Part shown: positions 1 through 7,539 of the stretch, one piece after another | How positions within the stretch are numbered: the stretch's first letter is position 1 | Layout of the letters: each line of letters starts with the position of its first letter | Source of the DNA: CSP1-5 sp964348275 | GTDB lineage: Bacteria; Methylomirabilota; Methylomirabilia; Methylomirabilales; CSP1-5 | DNA length: 21,333 bases | Direction of reading: 5' to 3' | Assembly (NCBI GenBank): GCA_964348275.1 | Contig: CAYGBT010000045.1 | Location: 1 to 21,333 of the forward strand | The notes under the pieces: model-generated | Seen by the model: only the letters and a program-made list of their open reading frames with translations | Told to the model about the DNA's origin: nothing | The model's database searches: none | Translations under genes and position numbers: made by a program

Positions 1-55
1 CGCATACTGGTCCGAAAGGGGCTGGTCTCAAACGAGGAAGTGCTGGAAGAGATCA
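1..55 (+). repeat. Left copy of 55-bp inverted end repeat
   Basis: Bases 1-55 are identical to the reverse complement of 21279-21333; identity stops at base 56. The copies lie in the same dispersed coding module. Exactly matched ends of this length are what a de Bruijn-graph assembler with k=55 leaves when a contig stops at a repeat, so this is more likely an assembly boundary than true terminal inverted repeats. Confidence 0.9.
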
Positions 56-96
56 GGGTGGTGAGGCGGGAGATGGAGGGGAAGCGGGGGAGATGA
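1..96 (+). CDS. Partial ORF, C-terminal repeat-family tail
   Basis: Open from the first base and ending in TGA at 94-96: 31 codons containing RILVRKGLVSNEEVLEEI and ending in a charged RREMEGKRGR tail. The start lies outside the window. The tail looks like a short amphipathic or coiled-coil end of a small protein. The same module recurs, more or less damaged, about ten times here, mostly on the minus strand. I do not know its function. The sequence directly shows an open frame and strong similarity to the other copies; that it is translated is an inference from conservation of the protein reading. Confidence 0.5.
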   Translation, partial: RILVRKGLVSNEEVLEEIRVVRREMEGKRGR

Positions 97-106
97 ACTC
101 CCCCTT

Positions 107-184
107 CTACTTGGCGGCAAGGACAATCAGGGACGCTAGAATGAGTATCACGAATGAAACGATCGTTAGCTCTGTACCGCTCAT
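107..184 (-). CDS. 25-residue single-span membrane peptide
   Basis: ATG at 184-182, TAG at 109-107. The peptide starts MSGTELTIVS, continues with an unbroken hydrophobic stretch (about residues 7-23) and ends in a single Lys: a minimal one-helix membrane protein. An AGGAG at 193-197 sits exactly 8 nt before the ATG, an ideal ribosome binding site, which is the main reason to call it. It lies just downstream, on the opposite strand, of the partial repeat-family ORF. Role unknown; type I toxin, small regulator of a membrane protein, or chance are all possible. Confidence 0.55.
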   Translation of the reverse strand: MSGTELTIVSFVILILASLIVLAAK

Positions 185-224
185 TCCAAGTGCTCCTGAA
201 CGGGACTAGCCCCTAAAGGAAAGG

Positions 225-350
225 ATGGCCGGAACAGGGGGCCTAGTATTTTTCCCTGTGCACAATATGTGCCAACGTGAACTGCAACGCCTGGTTAGCA
301 TGCTAAAGCCCTCTTGGTGGCAGGACTTGTGCCCATTCGCCCTGACATAA
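225..350 (+). CDS. Possible 41-codon upstream ORF
   Basis: ATG at 225 preceded by AAGGAAAGG, ending TAA at 348-350, two bases before the Shine-Dalgarno region of the SPOR-type gene. The product has no recognisable motif. The arrangement would allow translational coupling to the downstream gene, but spacing from the SD is short and composition is unremarkable, so this may be chance. Confidence 0.2.
   Translation: MAGTGGLVFFPVHNMCQRELQRLVSMLKPSWWQDLCPFALT
295..306. promoter_or_regulatory. 12-bp perfect palindrome
   Basis: TTAGCATGCTAA, 60 bp upstream of the SPOR-type gene. A perfect palindrome of this length is operator-like, but no second site or clear promoter is visible nearby. Confidence 0.25.
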
Positions 351-365
351 AGGAGAGAGGAAACA

Positions 366-1370
366 ATGAACGAGCCAACGATGGAAACCCTGACGCGACG
401 GCTGGACCGCTTGGACCGAGAAAACCGCCGCTTGAAGGGAGCGGGAGCCTTGGGCCTGGCGGTGATGGCCGCTGGGGTGCTAGTGGGGCAAGCTGTGCGC
501 GGTAAGGCGGCTGAGGAGAAAGCACCGCTTAACCAGGTAGTTGTAGAGAGCGACTCGGTGCCCGTGTACCCTCGGATGGACACAACCAGCAACATGGTGT
601 TCACGCTCGCGCGGGGGGACCTCGTGGAGATCAGAGTTGTTGTCGAAGCAGGACAGGTGCTCTGGTGCAAGATCAAAGAGGTCGCGTCCGGGGGGAGATT
701 AGGCTACGTACACTGCAAAAACCTAACGGGAGAGTGGCCTCCAACCCCGGCACCTCCCACGGTGACAGGTCGTCCAAAGGAGGAGGCTCCTCCAGTAGTA
801 GCCGGGCCCCCCAAGGTTCCCCAGGCAAGCCCCAAGCCACCACGAGTCCCGCCTGTCGCGGAGAAACCGGCCCCAAAACCGATGGCGAAGGTGACCGAGC
901 CCGAGATCAAGAGGGAGAAGCGGTTCAGCCTCCAAGTCGCGACTCTGGTCCTCAAGCGCAATGCCCTTGCCCTCAAGACGCGCCTGGAACAACTCGGGTT
1001 TCGTCCGATCATCCGCACGACCATCGCGCCTATCACCCGCCATCGAGTCTATGCCGGGGAATTTAGGAGCCGAGAGGAGGCCGAGCGAACCGCGCACCGA
1101 TTGAACGTGGACGGGTTTCCTTCGAACCTGGTCGAGATCGAAGGCGGAACGTTCCGTCTGGAGGTCGGGTCATCGTTTCATCTGAACGAGGCCATCGATT
1201 TGGCCCGCAGTCTACGAAAGAAGAATTACACGTCCAAGATCGACTCCGAGACTGCCCCCACCCCAGTGCACCAAGTGCGGATTGGCGAGTATGAGAACCG
1301 AGCGGAGGCCCAGAAGGCCGTTGAGGCTCTGAAGAAGGAAGGGTTCACACCCCTGATGGTGAGGCAGTAA
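366..1370 (+). CDS. Membrane-anchored SH3/SPOR-type protein
   Basis: 334 residues. Residues 1-30 form a charged coiled-coil (TMETLTRRLDRLDRENRRLK), followed by one transmembrane helix (about 31-50). An SH3b-like segment follows (about 58-118, with VYPRMDTTSNMV and LARGDLVEI), then a Pro-rich linker (about 120-175) and two tandem SPOR-like repeats (about 185-256 and 262-334: FSLQVATLVL and FRLEVGSSF, each with a YAGEF or RIGEY strand). SPOR domains bind denuded peptidoglycan glycans, so a periplasmic cell-wall-facing protein with a cytoplasmic N-terminus is likely. AGGAGAGAGG precedes the ATG. The N-terminal anchor is shared with the genes at 10770-11312 and 14115-14542, whose outer domains differ. 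Domain calls are by eye; the SPOR assignment is fairly sure, SH3 less so. Confidence 0.8.
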   Translation: MNEPTMETLTRRLDRLDRENRRLKGAGALGLAVMAAGVLVGQAVRGKAAEEKAPLNQVVVESDSVPVYPRMDTTSNMVFTLARGDLVEIRVVVEAGQVLWCKIKEVASGGRLGYVHCKNLTGEWPPTPAPPTVTGRPKEEAPPVVAGPPKVPQASPKPPRVPPVAEKPAPKPMAKVTEPEIKREKRFSLQVATLVLKRNALALKTRLEQLGFRPIIRTTIAPITRHRVYAGEFRSREEAERTAHRLNVDGFPSNLVEIEGGTFRLEVGSSFHLNEAIDLARSLRKKNYTSKIDSETAPTPVHQVRIGEYENRAEAQKAVEALKKEGFTPLMVRQ

Positions 1371-1495
1371 TTTTCTTACCGGAGCGGGGAATAGCTGACG
1401 AACAGGGGGCAATGTCCTGTGACGGTAAAGGCCGGTAATGTCATCTGGAGCGCACCCTGAGGGACTAAGCAAGCCACGTTGCCCCCTTGTGGGGA

Positions 1496-1675
1496 TCACT
1501 CCCTAGAGCCTAGCTCGAGTTCCTCCCTCCACCGTGTGAGGGCGGCTTTGCGGAGGGTCTTGCTGCGCTCCTCAGGTGAAACGCCTTCCCAGCGGGCCTT
1601 GCCGCCCTTTTTGCTGCCCAGTCTAGCCAGGGCGACGGCGTGAGGATTCTTCTTCTTGGTCGTCTTCTTAGCCAT
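1496..1675 (-). CDS. Small basic protein, KGG/PEER type
   Basis: 59 residues from ATG at 1675, rich in Lys and Arg. It has a KKTTKKK N-terminus, then SKKGGKARW, then SPEERSKTLRKAALTRW. This layout (GGKAR..TPEERS..ARKAA..RW) is common in small uncharacterised bacterial proteins and is often compared with the KGG stress-repeat motif; nucleic-acid binding is plausible but not shown. A TTG codon at 1681 would add two residues. I prefer the ATG because a good promoter has its -10 box ending only 8 nt before it, so the mRNA may be leaderless; no Shine-Dalgarno is present. It diverges from the integrase module. Confidence 0.6.
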   Translation of the reverse strand: MAKKTTKKKNPHAVALARLGSKKGGKARWEGVSPEERSKTLRKAALTRWREELELGSRE

Positions 1676-1683
1676 CAACAAAA

Positions 1684-1711
1684 ATTATACCATCCAAGGG
1701 CGAGCTTGCAA
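1684..1711 (-). promoter_or_regulatory. Promoter of the small basic protein, probably leaderless
   Basis: On the minus strand: -35 TTGCAA (1706-1711), 16-bp spacer, perfect -10 TATAAT (1684-1689). The ATG follows 8 nt after the -10, so transcription should start at or next to the start codon. The -35 overlaps a GCTTGCAA half-site of the neighbouring palindrome. Confidence 0.6.
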
Positions 1712-1718
1712 AGGCTAC

Positions 1719-1747
1719 TTAACAATGCAAGCCCGTGCTTGCATATT
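1719..1747 (+). promoter_or_regulatory. Integrase-module promoter with operator-like palindrome
   Basis: Plus strand -35 TTAACA (1719-1724), 17-bp spacer, -10-like CATATT (1742-1747). The spacer is filled by a perfect inverted repeat, ATGCAAGC-CCGT-GCTTGCAT (1725-1744), which also overlaps the -10. A third GCTTGCAA half-site lies at 1704-1711 in the divergent promoter. This geometry suits a dimeric repressor covering both promoters. The elements are visible; repression is inferred. Confidence 0.5.
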
Positions 1748-1764
1748 AGAGGGTGAAGGAGGTT

Positions 1765-1792
1765 GGCCCTGCGAGGGTTAGGGCCGTAACCC
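1765..1792 (+). promoter_or_regulatory. Mutually exclusive hairpins in the integrase leader
   Basis: Two overlapping 6-bp stems share bases: GGCCCT (1765-1770) with AGGGCC (1780-1785), and GGGTTA (1775-1780) with TAACCC (1787-1792). They cannot form together, a switch-like arrangement upstream of the 25-codon leader ORF. No ligand-binding class is recognised. Confidence 0.3.
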
Positions 1793-1821
1793 ATCATCCT
1801 TAACCTCGAAAGGAGGAAGCG

Positions 1822-1899
1822 ATGAACGGGCAGCTGGAAGGGGAGAGAGGGTTAACTACTAACAAAGGAGGGAGTGATGGGATATCTCTACAAGCCTAA
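1822..1899 (+). CDS. 25-codon leader peptide overlapping the integrase start
   Basis: ATG at 1822 with a near-perfect AAAGGAGG 5 nt upstream, ending TAA at 1897-1899, 22 nt inside the integrase gene in another frame. The peptide (MNGQLEGERG, then a Thr/Gly-rich tail) has no recognised motif. The strong SD and the overlap suggest translational coupling, with ribosomes ending here re-initiating at the integrase ATG, which also has its own AAAGGAGGGAG. Confidence 0.5.
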   Translation: MNGQLEGERGLTTNKGGSDGISLQA

Positions 1900-2974
1900 G
1901 CTCAAGAGTGGAAAGGAATGCCGGTTCTGGTGGGCAAAGTACTACGTGAACGGGAACCCCGTGCGCGAGTCCACGAAGACGGACAAGATCTCGAAGGCGC
2001 GTGAGTACCTTGCCGTGCGCGTTGGGTAAGCCGCCGAGGGTGTCGCGCTGTCTCCGCGCTTGGACCGCGACCAGTACGAGGAGCTCAGGCGGGACGTGGT
2101 TGAGCACTACGAGGTGACGGGGAGGCGCACTCTTCGAGAGGCCGGTACCAGATTCGCTCACCTGGACAAGTTCTTCCAAGGTTCTAGAGCGGGCAATATC
2201 ACGACTACCGCTCTCACGAAGTACCAGAAAAACCCGCTCGATGAGGGCGTGACCGCGTGCACGGTCAACATCGAGATCGCGCTCCTCAGGAAGATGCTCG
2301 GACTCGCGGTGAGGAACGGGAAGCTCGCGAGGGTACCACACGTCGAGAAACTCACCGAGGCACCCACCCGATCTGGCTTCTTGGAGGAGGACCAGTTCAG
2401 GGCAATCCTACGGTATCTCTCTCCGATCTACCAAGCCGTCGCTGTCTTCGCGTACATCACCGGATGGCGGGTAGATTCCGAGGTCCTGACCCTGACCTGG
2501 CCCCAGGTCGATCTGAAGGGAAGCGTGATTCGGCTCGAGCCGGGGATGGGCAAGACCGGAGAGCCGAGGATCTTCCCGATCACGCTCGAGCGTCGCGAGA
2601 TCCTCGAGGCGCGACAAAGAGAGACCGAGCGAGTACGTCGCAACTTGAATGAGATCATACCGTTTGTCTTTCACTACCGGAACGGTAAGCGTCTTACCGA
2701 CTTCCGCAGGCCGTTTAAGACCGCCGCCCGACGGGCGGGTTTCCCTTGGGCGATCCCTCACGACTTCAGAAGATCTGCCGTGAGAAACTTCATCCGTCAG
2801 GGCATCCCCGAGCGCGTGGCGATGAAGCTCTTGGGGCACAAGTCCCGGTCCGTTTTTGATCGGTACAACATCGTCAGCGAGACCGACCTCCACGAGGCGG
2901 GGATAAAGCTTACGGGCACGTTCCAGGCACGTTCAGCGGTCAGCGGGGTCGGTGGAGTGCGTGATGGTCGGTAG
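1877..2974 (+). pseudogene. Tyrosine recombinase/phage integrase with one in-frame stop
   Basis: The frame starts at ATG 1877 (MGYLYKPKLKSGKE, a typical integrase arm with WWAKYYVNGNPVRES), hits an in-frame TAA at 2027-2029, and continues without further damage to TAG at 2972-2974. The catalytic set is complete: Arg in TGWRVDSEV, HDFRRS, LLGHKS and the Tyr in FDRYNIV. The core-binding and catalytic parts look healthy, so the single stop is either a recent inactivating mutation (GAA or AAA to TAA fits), a sequencing error, or rarely read through. Re-initiation from TTG 2060 would give about 304 residues lacking the arm-binding domain. Such enzymes integrate phages or islands; no att duplication or tRNA is seen in this window. 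Confidence 0.85.
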
Positions 2975-3072
2975 ATACGACCTAATGTCGAGGGCCTTGT
3001 AAGCCTCGTACAGGTCGTGGGCGTTCACGTCAGCAGCGGACTCCTATCTACCGGACCTAATATGGAGCGTCC

Positions 3073-4023
3073 TTAAAGGCGAAATTTCTTGCGAAGTTCC
3101 GGCCACGCCGCCTTCGCCTGCTCCCTCCCGTGCCTGATTGCCTCTCTTATGGGGGCCGGCTCGAAACCCAAGGTGTCAATGACGTTCTTCTTGGGTGCAA
3201 TGGTATGGGTCGGAATCAGACGGTACTCCTTCAATACGGTCCTCAGCGGTTTCAGGCAGGCCTCAATTTCCCGGGTCGTATGGGGTTGGAGCTTCTCCTC
3301 CATCTCTTGCCACCTGGTGAGGAGATTATTGATCCAGTCCGCTTCGGTCAGGTCGTTCCTATAGATCTCATTGACCATAATGTCGACACTGCGCAGGCCG
3401 ATCTCGAAGAGATCTGGAAACGCCTTCCTGGGACCCCGCATCTTGAGTGGTGAAGCCAAAACGACGAGGCAGGCGTCTGGCTTCTCGTGCATGACGGCAC
3501 CCAAGGGAGTGATGTCCCGAATTCCGCCGTCTACGTACTGCTCGTTGTGGATCTCGACCGGCTCGAAGTAAACCGGAATGGCCGTGCTGGCCAAAATCCA
3601 CTTGCGGAGCTTTCGATCTTTCTCCGTGATGAGCCGGTACTGACCGGTCTGGAGGGAAACCACGCCAATTCTGAGCTTCCGCCCACTGGCGACGATTTTC
3701 GTGGGATTAATGTGTTTCTTGATCTTCTCCTTGAGGGGATTGTTGCTGTAAAGGCTGTCCGCCCCCAGTAGACCCCCAATGATGCCGAAGCGTCCCGTAT
3801 AGATATCTCTATGATCTTTGATGCTCTCCCAGATCTGCCGCAGCTTCTTAACCTCCCCCTGGGCGGCCATCATCGCCTGCAAGGCTCCGGTGGATACCCC
3901 GCCGATGATGCGGAAATCGACGTTTCGGTCATTCACCAGGTAGTCCAACACGCCGACTTGGAATGCGCCTTTTGCGCCGCCGCCACTGAGTGCCAGTCCC
4001 AGCGCAGGCTTCACTTTGGCCAT
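3073..4023 (-). CDS. Patatin-like phospholipase
   Basis: 316 residues with the complete patatin Ser-Asp dyad set: oxyanion loop SGGGAKG (13-19), nucleophile motif GVSTG (42-46, Ser44) and catalytic DGG (165-167). The family hydrolyses acyl esters of lipids. There is no signal peptide, so it is probably cytoplasmic or secreted by another route. GGAGGG lies about 7 nt before the ATG, supporting this start. The C-terminal 100 residues are helical and charged, without a recognised second domain. It stands alone, convergent with the integrase and downstream of a broken phosphatase. The fold is certain; the substrate is unknown. Confidence 0.9.
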   Translation of the reverse strand: MAKVKPALGLALSGGGAKGAFQVGVLDYLVNDRNVDFRIIGGVSTGALQAMMAAQGEVKKLRQIWESIKDHRDIYTGRFGIIGGLLGADSLYSNNPLKEKIKKHINPTKIVASGRKLRIGVVSLQTGQYRLITEKDRKLRKWILASTAIPVYFEPVEIHNEQYVDGGIRDITPLGAVMHEKPDACLVVLASPLKMRGPRKAFPDLFEIGLRSVDIMVNEIYRNDLTEADWINNLLTRWQEMEEKLQPHTTREIEACLKPLRTVLKEYRLIPTHTIAPKKNVIDTLGFEPAPIREAIRHGREQAKAAWPELRKKFRL

Positions 4024-4043
4024 GACACGACCCTCCTCGACAC

Positions 4044-4058
4044 GTCCTTATCAAGGAC
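4044..4058. promoter_or_regulatory. Inverted repeat before the patatin gene
   Basis: GTCCTT-ATC-AAGGAC, perfect 6-bp arms, about 20 bp upstream of the patatin ATG and just before its ribosome binding site. It could be an operator or a small 5' UTR hairpin. Confidence 0.3.
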
Positions 4059-4245
4059 GCAACGCCGTGCGGAAATGGTTTGGTGTCGTTGTGCCCTTGC
4101 GAATCACGTTATCTAAAGGTCAGGGCTGCAATAGAGAAAGTCGTCTGTCCAGTCTTCCCGTGGCGACCTCGGCTATCCCACGTACAGCCTTCAGGCCACG
4201 CGCCGTCGGAAGCCGACATTAGACTGGGAGTCCTAAAGGGACAAT

Positions 4246-5249
4246 TCAGGAATCAGCTGACTGTGCGTACACGCGGGCCTGATGCCGAACGGCATTTGCA
4301 CCATCCAGGATCTGCACCTCGGCTTCAGGTGGGCTTGCGTCAGGCCGCACTGTTACCAGGCCGTAGTTGAAGGGGCCACAAAGGTAAGACCGCGGCCCTT
4401 CTGCCTGATGCGGCCTGATATCGCTTTTCCCATCACAATGGGGCCAGGCGGCAATGGGCCCGGCGATGAACTCGCGAAGCCCATTCGGTCCGGCGAGTTC
4501 CGCAGCCGCGTGGAGGTCGGCGCTAAGAATGATGATGCCGGAGATTCGCTCTGAGCGGAAGAATCGGATGAGCTCTGCGCGCTCATAGGCGTATCCGGAC
4601 CACTTGTCGAGCTCCCACGAGCCGAGGAACGGGACCGACGAGACCACGAACTTGAAGGGGCTTTGGAGGCCCGGATGCTCTCCTGAAACCATTCCTTCTG
4701 CGTCCTGCCTAGCATGGTCCTGGCTGGACCAAGAATCTCGAACATCGGGCGCCGGTATTGGCGGCAGTCGAGGATGAAGAAGTCCGCTCCCGCGCCCCAG
4801 GAGAAATGGCGGTATAGAACAGTTGAATTAGCAGTCGCACCCCGTATCGGCCGATACTCCTGGAACGCTCGACGGCCGAGCGGGATCAAAGAATTCTTCG
4901 AGTCGAAGTTGTTCTGCACTTCGTGATCGTCCCACATCGGATAGACCGGCATGCTGGCCAGTAGCCGTTGTAGGTGCGAGGCTGCCCGGTTCTCCCGGTG
5001 CTTCAACCGGTATCCGGTCGAGCAGGTTAACCGGGGCACTGTGGGATTGCAAAACCTGACCCTAGACCGTGCGCAGTCGTTGGCCCCCGCGAGGCTAGTC
5101 AGGGCGGTGCAGTTGCCCACCGGGCGTGCGTTTGCGTGCAAAACCAACACCTGCCCTGATCCCTTCACGGAACGTGATCGTGCATAAGTGGCCGTGGGGA
5201 AAGCTGAAAGTGACATGGTCCGCATCTTGCACTCTTTAAAAACCAACAT
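4246..5249 (-). pseudogene. PhoD-like phosphatase, frameshifted and N-terminally decayed
   Basis: The minus frame from about 5010 reads YRLKHRENRAASHLQRLLA then MPVYPMWDDHEVQNNF, the metal-site motif of PhoD-type alkaline phosphatases/phosphodiesterases. Near 4661-4665 homology jumps frame: RASKAP in one frame continues as SPFKFVVSSVPF in the next, then IIILSADLHAAAEL (equivalent of SGDxH) to the end at 4246. Restoring one A in the AAA at 4662-4664 would reconnect the frames (KSPFKF). Upstream of about 5075 neither the signal peptide nor the first metal motif is visible, so more than one lesion is present. Parts of the catalytic core are intact, but no full-length product can be made. Confidence 0.75.
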
Positions 5250-5281
5250 TAGCCTATCTCACGGTCAGCACGGAGCCTGTT

Positions 5282-5446
5282 GTGATCGAGACCGAAATAT
5301 ACTGGATCAAGTGTGGTCACTGTCGCCTGATTTATATGGCATTCCAGCGATTGCACTGTGAGTGTCCCATCTGCGGATTTCCATTGAAGAACAGTCTCCC
5401 GGACGACTGTTTCCAAAACCTCTGGATCCAGCGACCGGGGGGCTGA
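5282..5446 (+). CDS. 54-residue zinc-knuckle microprotein
   Basis: GTG start at 5282 with GGAG 6 nt upstream, TGA at 5444-5446. The product has KCGHC near residue 11-15 and CECPICG near 28-34, that is CxxC then CxCxxC about a dozen residues later: a zinc ribbon or knuckle layout. Flanking residues are aromatic and hydrophobic (IYWI, LIYMAFQ), and the C-terminus is NLWIQRPGG. It is divergent from the PhoD remnant and convergent with the 5572-6018 gene. The function is unknown; a small metal-binding regulator or an adaptor is possible. The Cys spacing and the SD make coding likely, but the frame is short. Confidence 0.55.
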   Translation: MIETEIYWIKCGHCRLIYMAFQRLHCECPICGFPLKNSLPDDCFQNLWIQRPGG

Positions 5447-5571
5447 CCGCATCACCCTTTAGGCACACCGCGAATTGCCAATCCGCATTCTGGCATCGAC
5501 TCATCGCGTTTCCATCGCTCATATACCGAATGTGAGGACCACAGAGGTGCTTCCGGTGCACCACCTTCACG

Positions 5572-6018
5572 CTATTGTCTCGCCTCTAATCGAGTGCACA
5601 CGGAATAGAGGAGCTTCTCGACCAGATCTACATCCTGGCGGCCAAGGAGAATGAAATGCCGCTTCCCTTTGTCGCGAAGATACACAACGAACGAGCCGCT
5701 GTTCGGTATGGGACCGGTCCACCAGTGTTTCTTTCGGCGCAGCACGATGCGCTGGATTTCAGCGCTGGACAGGCGAAAGTTTAACTTGTCGACTCTCAGA
5801 AATGAGGAGTGGAGGGGATCAAGACTGTCGTACCGCGAAGCAAGAGAAAGAGTAATGTACGCCTCAGGATCATCTGGGTAGCTTCCAACCAGTCCTGCCA
5901 CAAGTTGGCCTCCCACTCGCCCGCCCCAGAGCGCACCCGAGGCAACGGTGACTCGGTAGAGACGGTCCGCGCCTAACCATCGGGCCTCGTATGTATAGAA
6001 ATGCTCGTGATTAGTCAT
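5572..6018 (-). CDS. Hypothetical protein, 148 residues
   Basis: No signal peptide or membrane helix. The second half (about 80-140) reads as alternating strands and a terminal helix: LSSAEIQRIVLRRKKHWWTG, SGSFVVYLRDKG, HFILLGRQDVDLVEKLLYS. This resembles the order of bacterial PH-like domains (strand-rich core, closing helix), but the match is only by eye. No strong Shine-Dalgarno precedes the ATG. The gene is isolated between the zinc-knuckle ORF and the TPR gene. Confidence 0.6.
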   Translation of the reverse strand: MTNHEHFYTYEARWLGADRLYRVTVASGALWGGRVGGQLVAGLVGSYPDDPEAYITLSLASRYDSLDPLHSSFLRVDKLNFRLSSAEIQRIVLRRKKHWWTGPIPNSGSFVVYLRDKGKRHFILLGRQDVDLVEKLLYSVCTRLEARQ

Positions 6019-6207
6019 GAGCCAGAAATGTTGACCGGATGCTTGGCCGGTTCAGAACGCGAAGCCGAGCGCCGGAATATTTATTGCGCGACGGCCGGGT
6101 CATGGCAAAAGGCTGTCGCCTTGAATTTGCAAAATCAAGAAATGACCCCCATCCTCGGCGCGGGAACGATCTAGTGCGCCAAGCCTATCTGGACGGATCA
6201 GGGGCGA

Positions 6208-6780
6208 TTAGATCTCCTTCATACCCGATCGCTTAAGCAACTTGAGGGCCTCGGCTGCAGGGGAATACTCGGGATCGATCGCGAGGGATTTTTGGAACTC
6301 CCTCCTGGCCTTTTGGTACATTTTCTTTTTGAGATATATTCTGCCCATATTGAAGTGAGGAAACTGATAACAACAGTATCGCTTTGCACGCATCGCCTTT
6401 TGAAGATAGGGGATGGCCTCTTCTTCTTTCCCCTGGACCATCAGGTATACTCCGATGTCGTTGTACGGATTGCCAAAATCGGGATCGACGCGGATCGCTT
6501 TTTTTGCTTCCTCGATGGCCCGCGTGTAGTTACTCAAGTGACTGTAAGTCCACCCCAAATACGTGTAGGCCTCCGCCGTGGGTTGGATCTCCAGAGATTG
6601 CTCAAAGTGTCGGATCGCCTCTTCGTATCTTCCCAGGAGGGTCATCAGATAGCCGGTGTTGTAGAGCTCCTCGGCCGTCTGACCCTTCTTCTTGGTTTCT
6701 TCCTGTTCCGGATCAGCTCCCGATCCCAGGAGGAAGAGCAGTGTGACCAGACAAATAGCGATATGTCTTGTCTTTCTCAT
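6208..6780 (-). CDS. Exported TPR-repeat protein
   Basis: 190 residues from ATG 6780. I chose this start because it gives a clean signal peptide (MRKTRHIAICLVTLLFLLGSG); an upstream ATG at 6861 would bury it. After an acidic/Lys-rich linker there are about four TPR units (AEELYNTGYLMTLLGRYEEA, AEAYTYLGWTYSHLSNYTRA, GNPYNDIGVYLMVQGKEEEA, HFNMGRIYLKKKMYQKA). TPRs are protein-binding scaffolds, so it probably works in the periplasm or on the membrane surface in an assembly. AGGA lies close to the ATG, a weak SD. The partner is unknown. Confidence 0.8.
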   Translation of the reverse strand: MRKTRHIAICLVTLLFLLGSGADPEQEETKKKGQTAEELYNTGYLMTLLGRYEEAIRHFEQSLEIQPTAEAYTYLGWTYSHLSNYTRAIEEAKKAIRVDPDFGNPYNDIGVYLMVQGKEEEAIPYLQKAMRAKRYCCYQFPHFNMGRIYLKKKMYQKARREFQKSLAIDPEYSPAAEALKLLKRSGMKEI

Positions 6781-7067
6781 GATCCTGGCCTGACCAATAT
6801 GGTGTCGGCTAACTTTGCTCTGAAAACGTGTCAGGTCTTTGGACTCACAAGGTGTCACCAATTGATAAAGCTGTCAAGAGGGAAGGGATTGCGCATCAGC
6901 TCGGCCCCTCTTCTCCGAGGGCTTCGGCATTAATCCACTCCGCACCGGCACGCGCCACAGCGCCGCCCGTTGTGGCCGGCGGAATAGGTCATGGGCCCAC
7001 GAAATGTCGCGAGGGTACAACGCGCGAGTTCCCAGCGTGGCCCATGATCTCAAAGAAGAAATATTGG

Positions 7068-7388
7068 TTACAGTGAGTGGATCTTTTTGACTTCCTCAAC
7101 CACTTCGCTGAAGGTGATCAACGGGACTATCCTCAGTCTGTTGAAGGATGCGACCTTCGATTCGATACAGAACTGCTGTATCAAATGCGGGTCTTCCGCA
7201 TCAACGATCCAAAGAAATGTGTGTTCGAGAGCCGAGTGATACTGGCCAACAATCTTGTTGATCTTGTACTTCTTTGCCAGTGATTCCCTTCCCGCGGGTG
7301 TCTGCTGCACAATGCCTCTTGCGATATTGACGTTGTTCACCGGGCACGACTCAGTCGTATGGCTGCCATATACACCAAATAAGGCCAT
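7068..7388 (-). CDS. Small alpha-beta protein, DUF3303-like
   Basis: 106 residues, starting MALFGVYGSHTTESCPVNN with a core IVGQYHSALEHTFLWIVDAED and a final helix EVVEEVKKIHSL. The conserved HSALEHTFLW..AEDPHLIQQF pattern belongs to small dimeric alpha-beta-barrel-like proteins often annotated DUF3303 or hypothetical. No reaction is known. The ribosome binding site is exceptional: AAGGAGGTGA before the ATG, complementary to the 16S tail. Upstream lies a leader with the Met-Lys-Pro-Gly micro-ORF (7491-7505), though without the terminator seen at the other sites. Confidence 0.75.
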   Translation of the reverse strand: MALFGVYGSHTTESCPVNNVNIARGIVQQTPAGRESLAKKYKINKIVGQYHSALEHTFLWIVDAEDPHLIQQFCIESKVASFNRLRIVPLITFSEVVEEVKKIHSL

Positions 7389-7490
7389 GATCGTATTTCA
7401 CCTCCTTTCCTTTCTATTCGCGTAGTGCGCAGTGGGTCGGATTTGTCTCATACGCCAGCGAGCTTGCCGGAGCGGGGCGAGGAGCTATGC

Positions 7491-7505
7491 TCACCCCGGT
7501 TTCAT
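7491..7505 (-). promoter_or_regulatory. Leader micro-ORF, copy C (Met-Lys-Pro-Gly-stop)
   Basis: ATG AAA CCG GGG TGA on the minus strand, with GGAG 8 nt before the ATG. About 16 nt after the stop comes the CGCTCCGGCAAG block shared with the other copies. The gene at 7388 begins about 100 nt downstream. No terminator hairpin or TTGACA promoter is evident here. Confidence 0.5.
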
Positions 7506-7539
7506 TCCTGCGACTCCACGTCTGACGCCCTCAAAGCCC

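Noticed and set aside
2975..3072. Possible attachment site after the integrase
   Set aside because: No tRNA-like 3' end and no second copy of this sequence is visible in the window.
5249..5455. Minus-strand ORF opposite the zinc-knuckle gene
   Set aside because: It is antisense to the plus-strand ORF that has the Cys pattern and an SD; its own product has no motif.
7440..7517. Leaders as a known riboswitch (c-di-GMP-I, c-di-AMP, cobalamin, FMN, TPP, SAM)
   Set aside because: Short resemblances such as GGGGTGA exist, but none of the required core motifs or lengths of these classes are present. A covariance-model search would be decisive.
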